From: an uncultured beta proteobacterium
GTDB lineage: Bacteria > Pseudomonadota > Gammaproteobacteria > Burkholderiales > Burkholderiaceae_B
Direction: 5' to 3'
NCBI GenBank assembly: GCA_903924715.1
Contig: CAIYCP010000155.1
Location: 1-7,427 of the forward strand
Length of the DNA: 7,427 bases
In this document: positions 1 to 5,200 of the stretch, one piece after another
How the letters are laid out: each line of letters begins with the position of its first letter
Numbering within the stretch: the first letter of the stretch is position 1
The notes under the pieces: generated by a model
Seen by the model: only the letters and a program-made list of their open reading frames with translations
Database searches by the model: none
Told to the model about the DNA's origin: nothing
Program-made: the position numbers and the translations under genes

Positions 1-503
1 CGGCTGGTAACGGCAATGTCACGCATTTATCGACCGTACAAATGCTCAATATCACGGGAGTCACTGCAAGTCATGTGCCCTATCGAAGCGAAGCCCCAGC
101 GCTCGCCGACGTTTTAGGTGGTCAGGTGCAGTTTTATCTTGGTACCGCCAACGCACTTATCCCTCTGGTTAAACAGAATCGAGTCAAGGGGCTGGCAGTC
201 AGTAGCCTTCAACGCATTGAGCAAATACCTGACATACCAACGCTGTCAGAAACCATTCTTCCGGGTGTTGAATTCGGCGCCTGGTCGGGCATGATGGCGC
301 CCGCCAATACGTCGCCAGAGATTATTACCAAACTAAATGGCGAAATTAATAAGGCTTTACAAAATCCTGAACTGCGCAAAAAGATTACCGCGACCGGCGC
401 AGAAGTACGAGGGTCAACGGTTGCCCAGTATGCAGACTTTTTGAAGTCAGAAGCGAAACGCTGGGGCGAGTCGATTAAAGCCGCTGGCATTCAGCCAGAA
501 TAA
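1..503 (+). CDS. Bug-family (tripartite tricarboxylate transporter) periplasmic substrate-binding protein, 3' part
   Basis: This is the C-terminal half of a periplasmic receptor that binds a small organic acid or similar ligand. The frame is open from the left edge (first whole codon at 3) to TAA at 501-503, so the start, signal peptide and first lobe lie outside. The first ATG at 42 is internal, because the upstream codons already read as family sequence (AGNGNVTHLSTVQ). Bug hallmarks visible are the HVPYRSEAPALADVLGGQVQ segment, the IPDIPTLSE segment that usually precedes the last lobe, and the closing PEIITKLNGEINKAL and ATGAEV helices. The ligand cannot be told from sequence. It ends convergently with the GST gene, and its own operon partners would lie to the left. 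I am confident of the family, not of the substrate. Confidence 0.9.
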   Translation, partial: AGNGNVTHLSTVQMLNITGVTASHVPYRSEAPALADVLGGQVQFYLGTANALIPLVKQNRVKGLAVSSLQRIEQIPDIPTLSETILPGVEFGAWSGMMAPANTSPEIITKLNGEINKALQNPELRKKITATGAEVRGSTVAQYADFLKSEAKRWGESIKAAGIQPE

Positions 504-509
504 CAACGA

Positions 510-558
510 GTGTGCTGTTGCAGGCCACGTATACGCGCCTCTACGTGGCGCGGCACAC
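510..558. terminator. Hairpin between convergent genes, candidate bidirectional terminator
   Basis: The 75-bp gap between the Bug stop and the GST stop holds a two-part inverted repeat. The inner arms are GCCACGTA (524-531) and TACGTGGC (542-549) with a 10-nt loop. The outer arms are GTGTGC (510-515) and GCACAC (553-558), separated from the inner stem by unequal bulges of 8 and 3 nt. The position between two converging genes suits a terminator, but no clear T-run follows on either strand. It may be a factor-dependent terminator or a transcript-end protecting hairpin. Confidence 0.4.
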
Positions 559-578
559 CCACAATCCTGCTAAAGACG

Positions 579-1256
579 TCATCCTCTAAAATCGTACACA
601 ATTTTTCCGTTCGCGATGGCCGCCTGCTCGTATTCAGGCTTACGCCAGGTTTCAGCCAAAGCCTCTGCATACCAACGCTGCATACTCGGCAAACTCAACA
701 TTCTGTCAACATACGATTGCGAGGCTTGGCTCAATTGCAGTCCATAACTCTGCACTCTAAAAATCACAGGTGCAAAAAACGCATCGACAATGCCGTACTC
801 TTTGCCGGCTAAGTAAGGGCCACCAAATCTCGTCAATCCGTCTTGCCATAGGGCATCGATGCGCTCAACATCAGCGCGTAAGGTCTCATCGATTTTTTGA
901 AGTGCAACACGAATCCCACAGTTCATTGGGCATTGGCTACGCAACGCCTGAAACCCCGAGTGCATCTCAGCGGCCGCACTGCGCGCCCACGCGCGAGCCG
1001 CGGTATCAACAGGCCAACAACCTGGATATTGCTCAGCAAGATACTCACAGATCGCCAGCGAATCCCAAATCAATAGGCCATTCGTTTCCAAGCAAGGTAC
1101 TTTGCTTGTTGGCGAGAACGCTTTAAATGTAGTGGGCTGTCCCCCGAGTGCAAACGGCACCAACACCTCATCGAAGGCAATGCCCTTTGCTTGTAACAAC
1201 GCCCAAGGCCTAAGCGACCAGGACGAGTAATTTTTATTTGCGATATATAACTTCAA
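579..1256 (-). CDS. Glutathione S-transferase family protein
   Basis: A cytosolic GST-fold protein of 225 residues, the normal length. The N-terminal thioredoxin-like domain occupies about residues 1-80 and opens with KLYIANKNYSSWSLRPW. Ser11/Ser12 sit where the glutathione-activating serine is found in zeta-like bacterial GSTs. The cis-proline motif KVPCL (Pro54) and the glutathione gamma-glutamyl contact DSLAICEYL (Asp65, Ser66) are both present. The helical C-terminal domain follows, with the N-capping box GIVDAFFAPV around 155-164. The start is TTG at 1256, with AAGGA (1263-1267) six bases upstream and no better Met nearby. It is divergent from the MFS gene and convergent with the left Bug gene. 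The fold assignment is strong. Whether it conjugates, isomerises or reduces a particular substrate is unknown. Confidence 0.93.
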   Translation of the reverse strand: MKLYIANKNYSSWSLRPWALLQAKGIAFDEVLVPFALGGQPTTFKAFSPTSKVPCLETNGLLIWDSLAICEYLAEQYPGCWPVDTAARAWARSAAAEMHSGFQALRSQCPMNCGIRVALQKIDETLRADVERIDALWQDGLTRFGGPYLAGKEYGIVDAFFAPVIFRVQSYGLQLSQASQSYVDRMLSLPSMQRWYAEALAETWRKPEYEQAAIANGKIVYDFRG

Positions 1257-1262
1257 CTGGAA

Positions 1263-1267
1263 TCCTT
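1263..1267 (-). promoter_or_regulatory. Ribosome binding site deciding the TTG start of the GST gene
   Basis: On the minus strand AAGGA lies six bases before TTG at 1256. This near-ideal Shine-Dalgarno placement supports the non-ATG start, from which the GST fold begins immediately at its first beta strand. Confidence 0.65.
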
Positions 1268-1304
1268 TTTAAGACAACCCGGGTAATTGGCAATCACAAT
1301 TTAG

Positions 1305-1333
1305 ATTATATTGATACCATCAAAAATTAAAAA
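1305..1333 (-). promoter_or_regulatory. Candidate sigma-70 promoter for the GST gene
   Basis: A perfect minus-strand TATAAT -10 box lies at 1305-1310. Seventeen bases further upstream is a weak -35, TTTTTA (1328-1333). Transcription would start near 1298 and leave a leader of about 40 nt before the GST start. On the plus strand the same bases give TATATT (1307-1312), a possible -10 for the divergent MFS gene, so the two promoters may overlap. This is inferred from consensus matching only. Confidence 0.4.
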
Positions 1334-1349
1334 GAATAAACACTCGTTC

Positions 1350-2546
1350 ATGCGCCTCATCCTAGCTGCCACCTTTGCGAACTTACCCTTTGGCACGATC
1401 TACGCGTTCAGTGTATTTCTAAAATCCATGGAAGCCATGCTCTCGCTCACGCGCACGGATATGGGCATGGTGTTTGGTCTGTCAACCATCATGTTCGCAA
1501 CAGGAATGAATGTCGCGCCGGTGCTCTATACGCGTTTGTCGACGGGGGCCGTACTGATTGTCACCTGCGTCACGGGGGCCTTGGGCCTGACGCTGGCCTC
1601 TCAGGCGCAAGGCTTTTGGTCGCTCATGCTTGGGTATGGCATCCTTTTTGGTCTGGGTGGAGGCACGGCGTTTACGACGGCACAACAGATTGTTAATCTT
1701 GCGCCCACCAAGCGTCGCGGCTTAGTCAATGGGTATGTTGTTGGCTTATATCCCTTAGGTGCGATGATTGGCGCACCCTTGCTCGGCTGGTCTGTTGAAC
1801 AAATGGGTTTACGTCAGACTTTGTTAAACCTAGCGCTGGTGGTTTTTATAAGCGGCTTGGTTGCAGTCTGGCTGACCGGCTTACGAAGCCACATCCCAAA
1901 AGTCACAGCAGGTACGACTATCGCTACGGATCGCAACGCCGATGCAAATGCGATGTACCTGGGCATGATTCAATGGCCCCTATTTTTTAAGATCGCCATC
2001 GTATTCTTTTTGGCCGCGTCTGCGGGCCTGATGGTGATGAGTCAAGCCGCTGGGATCGTGCAGTCCTATGGTGGCGGCACTCAATTCGCGGTTGGCGCGA
2101 CCTCGTTTATCACGGGGATGATCGCGAGCGCGCGCATTACAGGTGGCTGGTTGATGGATCGCTTCAGTCTTCGACAAGTCATGTGTGCGGCCCACATATG
2201 GTCGTTGACTGGCGCCTTGATGCTCACGCTATGGCCTAATCCATACGTCGCCTTGATCGCACTTGCGATGGTCGGTATGGGCTACGGCTTTGTCTCGGGC
2301 TCGGCCGCAGGTGGTATCGGCATGCACTGGCCTGCGACACAGTTTGGCGTGGTCGCGAGCCGCCTTTATATTGGCTGGTGCATCGCCGCGATATGCCTGC
2401 CTGTCTTAGCCGGTTGGCTGTTTGACTGGAGCCATAGCTACCGGTCATCCATCTGGATTGCGGCGGTGGTAAATGTGGCAGGAATTGTGCTGGCCACCCG
2501 CCTACCGCCGCGTCCGGCCCAAACACATACCGCGCCATCCCGCTAG
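1350..2546 (+). CDS. MFS transporter, oxalate/formate or monocarboxylate-like (12 TM)
   Basis: An inner-membrane major facilitator, probably moving an organic anion by proton coupling or exchange. From ATG at 1350 it has 398 residues. Hydrophobic stretches form two six-helix halves, split by a polar central loop (roughly SHIPKVTAGTTIATDRNADA). Family-like features are the first helix with FGTIYAFSVFL, the glycine-rich GYGILFGLGGGTAF in helix 4, the KRRGLVNGY loop after it, and GGWLMDRFSLRQ, a good motif A copy in the second half. The first-half motif A is degenerate (APVLYTRLSTGAV, no Asp). The frame can extend to TTG at 1311, adding a lysine-rich tail. I prefer ATG because the TTG overlaps likely promoter boxes in very AT-rich DNA, though neither start has a good Shine-Dalgarno. 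Substrate unknown. Confidence 0.88.
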   Translation: MRLILAATFANLPFGTIYAFSVFLKSMEAMLSLTRTDMGMVFGLSTIMFATGMNVAPVLYTRLSTGAVLIVTCVTGALGLTLASQAQGFWSLMLGYGILFGLGGGTAFTTAQQIVNLAPTKRRGLVNGYVVGLYPLGAMIGAPLLGWSVEQMGLRQTLLNLALVVFISGLVAVWLTGLRSHIPKVTAGTTIATDRNADANAMYLGMIQWPLFFKIAIVFFLAASAGLMVMSQAAGIVQSYGGGTQFAVGATSFITGMIASARITGGWLMDRFSLRQVMCAAHIWSLTGALMLTLWPNPYVALIALAMVGMGYGFVSGSAAGGIGMHWPATQFGVVASRLYIGWCIAAICLPVLAGWLFDWSHSYRSSIWIAAVVNVAGIVLATRLPPRPAQTHTAPSR

Positions 2547-2551
2547 GTTCG

Positions 2552-3787
2552 TTAGCTCAAAAATTTTTGGCTGCGCTTTTTACAAAGTTTAGACACTTCT
2601 CGCGTTAGGCGCTGTGCCATTAACTTTTCAGTTGGGCTGAAAGAATCTTGCAAGTCGTTGATTGACTCATCAATGGCAGGAATAACTAGCTGCGCCATGT
2701 CTTTGCTTATTTTAAAAAGGTATCGGTCGGACACGTCGAGCGATGCGGCCAATTGCGACAGATCAGACGCGGTCATCTCTCCGGGTTTGAAGGTAGTGCC
2801 GACCTTAAAGGCAAAGTTATTTGAAAATCCCGAATAGACCGAAGTGCACATCAAATCATAGAAAGGCGCCAGCCTAAACTCATCCTCACTGACCAACATC
2901 GACAAATTTTTAGCATGGGTATCGTTGTTTCCGATATACAAATTGAAAAATAGCCACTTCAACATGCTGTCGCAGTCTTTTAGCGGATTGCTGCTGCTCG
3001 CTTTGATTTTTGTATAACATTGGGTGAAACTTGGGCCCCCATCCGCTTCGTATTTCACTTCGGAGGGTGTCTCAAGCAACTGGCACAGATCAAATTGATT
3101 CAGCCTTTGAACTAAACCTCCTGCATCGATCCGATCGTAGCGTTGAACAAGGCACGAATGAACGGTTGGTTGGTAGTCTACCGAAGCGACTCTCAGGTCG
3201 CATTTTTTCGCAGCGCGCATCATGACTGTTTCATTAATCGCTGAAGCCCATATTTTTTGACCGACGCGTTTGATATCTGGTTTTAAAATGTGCGTTGAGG
3301 CAGTCGAGCCGACTGGCAAGAGTGGCGCCCCATCTTTCTGATCAATCGATAGTAGGATTTTGAACTGTGCGCCAGATACTGACGCCTTGGCAGATGCGAC
3401 TTGCACACCATTGCCTGCAATCATTTGGGCGATCTGTTCCCACGTGTGTTTGCGGTAGGTGGGGCGATCACCCTGCGACTGCATCGGTTCAAGCACAACG
3501 GCGCCCGCAGTGTCGCCACCTACAGCGCTCAGCAGGCCAAAGATCGAGGTGACGTGATGCTGATCTTCAAGTGCTCGCCGCTGGTCACCTTCTGGCAAAA
3601 GATTTTCAAAGTAAGCATGTACTGCAGGCGTCGAGATTTTTCCGGCTTGCAAGGCAATGACCCGAGTCAGTTGCGGTGACAACAACCCGCTGAGGCACTC
3701 GCTTGTGTATTCGAACGCGAGCGGATGCTGGTCATACAAATGACCGACCAAACGACCGTTGATGTACATTGCTAAAGTCTGATTCAT
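2552..3787 (-). CDS. hipA: HipA-family serine/threonine kinase toxin
   Basis: The toxin of a type II HipBA module, 411 residues. Family members phosphorylate a cellular target (glutamyl-tRNA synthetase in E. coli), which starves ribosomes and induces dormancy. The N-subdomain-1 region carries the usual YFENLLPEG motif (59-67). The regulatory loop SVSGAQFK (136-143) matches E. coli SVAGAQEK, so Ser136 is the likely autophosphorylation site. THILKP (165-170) carries the ATP lysine, Lys169. GNNDTHAKN (286-294) carries the catalytic base Asp289, and PFYDLM (308-313) carries the metal-binding Asp311. All key residues are therefore present and the kinase should be active. Its ATG overlaps the hipB TGA by 4 nt (ATGA), indicating translational coupling. 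Its stop lies 5 bp from that of the converging MFS gene. The actual target is not predictable from this sequence. Confidence 0.95.
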   Translation of the reverse strand: MNQTLAMYINGRLVGHLYDQHPLAFEYTSECLSGLLSPQLTRVIALQAGKISTPAVHAYFENLLPEGDQRRALEDQHHVTSIFGLLSAVGGDTAGAVVLEPMQSQGDRPTYRKHTWEQIAQMIAGNGVQVASAKASVSGAQFKILLSIDQKDGAPLLPVGSTASTHILKPDIKRVGQKIWASAINETVMMRAAKKCDLRVASVDYQPTVHSCLVQRYDRIDAGGLVQRLNQFDLCQLLETPSEVKYEADGGPSFTQCYTKIKASSSNPLKDCDSMLKWLFFNLYIGNNDTHAKNLSMLVSEDEFRLAPFYDLMCTSVYSGFSNNFAFKVGTTFKPGEMTASDLSQLAASLDVSDRYLFKISKDMAQLVIPAIDESINDLQDSFSPTEKLMAQRLTREVSKLCKKRSQKFLS

Positions 3788-4032
3788 TTAGAAACCGGTT
3801 TTTTTCGAATCACAACCTCTAAGCCTAGCCAGCCAATCAGATCAAACAGCATCTGGGCACGAACAGTCGGCTTACCGCTCTCGACATCTCCGATAAAACG
3901 GCCTCCCCAGTTTGCCAAGCCAGAAAGTGTGGCTTGCGTCACGCCGGCGCTCTTTCTCGACTGTTTCAAAAGCTCACCCAACTCACGCGTTGAGGTGATT
4001 GTCACTCCGACATTGAGATCTGAAGTTATCAT
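3784..4032 (-). CDS. hipB: HipB-family antitoxin, XRE/Cro-type DNA-binding protein
   Basis: The antitoxin and autorepressor partner of HipA, 82 residues from ATG at 4032. A lambda-Cro-like helix-turn-helix domain spans about residues 16-70. It begins TRELGELLKQSRKSAGVTQ; helices 2-3 run through QATLSGLANWGGRFIGDVES, followed by the GKPTVRAQMLFDLIGWLGLEV tail typical of HipB-type regulators. The frame is open up to TTG at 4083. ATG at 4032 is preferred because it has GGAG six bases upstream, and because the longer version would translate straight through the operator and likely transcription start. It is first in the hipBA pair and probably represses its own promoter through the palindromes just upstream. 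Length matches E. coli HipB (88 residues). Confidence 0.93.
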   Translation of the reverse strand: MITSDLNVGVTITSTRELGELLKQSRKSAGVTQATLSGLANWGGRFIGDVESGKPTVRAQMLFDLIGWLGLEVVIRKKPVSK

Positions 4033-4038
4033 GAACTG

Positions 4039-4042
4039 CTCC
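4039..4042 (-). promoter_or_regulatory. Ribosome binding site deciding the hipB start
   Basis: Minus-strand GGAG lies six bases before ATG at 4032. Neither the in-frame ATG at 4044 nor the TTG at 4083 has a comparable site, so the 82-residue form is favoured. Confidence 0.65.
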
Positions 4043-4045
4043 ATT

Positions 4046-4059
4046 TTACCGATCGGTAA
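4046..4059. promoter_or_regulatory. hip operator O1, 14-bp perfect palindrome
   Basis: TTACCGATCGGTAA is a perfect 14-bp palindrome. It lies 13 bp upstream of the hipB ATG and covers the predicted transcription start. A repressor bound here would block initiation. HipB is the obvious candidate, since HipB proteins autoregulate through short palindromes. The core differs from the E. coli HipB operator (TATCC-N8-GGATA). Confidence 0.75.
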
Positions 4060-4087
4060 TTTTATAATGAAAACAGATCTCAAACAA
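4059..4087 (-). promoter_or_regulatory. Candidate hipBA promoter
   Basis: On the minus strand, TTGTTT (-35, 4082-4087) and TAAAAT (-10, 4059-4064, five of six consensus bases) are separated by 17 bp. Transcription would begin around 4052, inside operator O1, with a leader of about 20 nt holding the GGAG site. Operator O2 lies 8 bp upstream of the -35, so the promoter is bracketed by operators. This is a consensus-based inference. Confidence 0.5.
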
Positions 4088-4095
4088 CATTAGAT

Positions 4096-4107
4096 TACCG
4101 ATCGGTA
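4096..4107. promoter_or_regulatory. hip operator O2, 12-bp perfect palindrome
   Basis: TACCGATCGGTA is a perfect 12-bp palindrome with the same 10-bp core as O1, exactly 49 bp from it centre to centre. It sits just upstream of the predicted -35 box and is the likely second binding site for HipB or the HipBA complex. Confidence 0.72.
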
Positions 4108-4143
4108 TTATTTTTAATAAAGTCGTATTTTTAGACTACTTTA

Positions 4144-4157
4144 TTACCGATCGGTTA
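4144..4157. promoter_or_regulatory. hip operator O3
   Basis: TTACCGATCGGTTA shares the 10-bp ACCGATCGGT core. It is palindromic over 14 bp apart from one mismatched pair (4145/4156). Its centre is again exactly 49 bp from O2, making a regular three-site array over 112 bp upstream of hipB. Confidence 0.7.
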
Positions 4158-4238
4158 TTTTAATCGGAAAGCAGAGACAATCTATCCGCTCAGACGGCAG
4201 GTCGATGATGCCGAGGCCGCAAACATTCCGTCTACTAT

Positions 4239-5198
4239 TCACTCGGCCGTAATTTTCGACTCGCGGATCAGCTTGGTGTACTTGGCGGCATCTTGCTGCA
4301 AGGTCTTGGCAAAGCTTGCTGGCGTTGAGGACACCACTTCTACACCGATCGCAGCCATTTTTGAGCGCACCTCTGGCAACGCGACAATACGATTGATTTC
4401 AGTGTTCAACCGCTCGGTGATGTCTTTGGGCAGATCCTTTGGACCAAACGCACCATACCAAACAGCCAATTCATAGCCCGGCAACGTCTCGGCCACCGTT
4501 GGTGTCTCGGGCAATTGTGGTGAACGGGTACTTTCGGTCACCGCGAGTAATTTAAGCTTGCCTGATTTCACATGCGGTAGAGTTTGCGTGCCGGCACCGA
4601 ACAACACTTCTGTCTGACCCGTCACCGTGTCTAGCACAGCGGGTGCCCCACCCTTATAAGGGATATGCGTCATCTGTATGCCCGCGGCAAGTTCAAATAG
4701 CACCGCACTGATGTGATTAGTTGAACCCGCACCAGCCGAAGCGAAATTCAATTTCTTAGGATTAGCCTTGGCGTAAGCAATGAATTCGGCGACGTTATTG
4801 ACTGGGATCTTAGGATTGATCACCAAGGTGTTTGTCACAAAAGCCACCAACGAAATCGGCGTAAAGTCATCGACCGGCTCAAAAGGCATCGATGCAAATA
4901 ACGCTTGATTCATGGCGTGCGTGCTCATTGAGCCCACCAGCAAGGTGTAACCATCGGGCTTAGCCTTAGCAACAAGATTTGAACCAATGTTGCCCGAGGC
5001 ACCTGCTTTATTATCGACAATCACTGTTTGACCGAGCGAGCGGGTCAGATAATCTGCCAACAAACGCGCCAAAATATCAGTCGAGCCGCCAGGTGCCCAA
5101 GGCACAATCAGTGTGATGGTACGGTCGGGCCAGGCTGCGTAACAAGAGCCCATGCTCAGCAATGACAAACACAACACAAATAGATATTTTTTAAGCAT
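4239..5198 (-). CDS. Bug-family periplasmic substrate-binding protein, complete
   Basis: A complete receptor of 319 residues, the usual Bug length, predicted to be exported and to bind a small ligand, classically a carboxylate. The N-terminus is a Sec signal peptide: KK, a hydrophobic core around 5-16, and a likely cut after SCYA (residue 21), before AWPDR. The mature protein shows the family order ITLIVPWAPGGSTDILAR (binding-site loop after strand 1), VDNKAGASGNIGS, AKPDGYTLLVGS, then HIPYKGGAPAVLDTVTGQ and LPETPTVAETLPGYE in the second lobe. The frame opens further to 5291, but those extra codons lie inside the upstream gene. ATG at 5198 has AGGA eight bases upstream and starts the signal peptide. 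It follows the GGT-fold gene after 2 nt, so it is very likely co-transcribed and coupled. Substrate unknown. Confidence 0.95.
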   Translation of the reverse strand: MLKKYLFVLCLSLLSMGSCYAAWPDRTITLIVPWAPGGSTDILARLLADYLTRSLGQTVIVDNKAGASGNIGSNLVAKAKPDGYTLLVGSMSTHAMNQALFASMPFEPVDDFTPISLVAFVTNTLVINPKIPVNNVAEFIAYAKANPKKLNFASAGAGSTNHISAVLFELAAGIQMTHIPYKGGAPAVLDTVTGQTEVLFGAGTQTLPHVKSGKLKLLAVTESTRSPQLPETPTVAETLPGYELAVWYGAFGPKDLPKDITERLNTEINRIVALPEVRSKMAAIGVEVVSSTPASFAKTLQQDAAKYTKLIRESKITAE

Positions 5199-5200
5199 GA

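Larger units (their letters stand above)
4033..4238. other. Intergenic region between hipB and the Bug gene: hip control region, AT-rich
   Basis: These 206 bp hold the hipB ribosome site, the hipBA promoter and three operators. The middle is strikingly AT-rich: a hand count of 4081-4140 gives 16 G or C in 60, against about half or more in the flanking metabolic genes. The right third (about 4170-4238) is of ordinary composition. Apart from a weak 6-bp inverted repeat it shows nothing, and no convincing terminator for the upstream Bug operon is visible. Read-through into hipBA therefore cannot be excluded. Confidence 0.6.

Noticed and set aside
4111..4144. Partial inverted repeat AAAGTCGTA / TAGACTACTTT between O2 and O3
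   Set aside because: The arms pair imperfectly in AT-rich sequence where such matches are likely by chance.
4161..4167. TAATCGG as a fourth hip half-site
   Set aside because: It is too short, has no matching second arm and does not fall on the 49-bp spacing.
4192..4233. Inverted repeat AGACGG / CCGTCT as a terminator for the Bug operon
   Set aside because: The arms are only 6 bp, the loop is about 30 nt, and no T-run follows on the minus strand.
5139..5198. Lipoprotein signal in the complete Bug protein (Cys19)
   Set aside because: The residues before Cys19 (MGS) do not fit a good lipobox. A standard signal peptidase I cut after SCYA fits better and is usual for Bug proteins.
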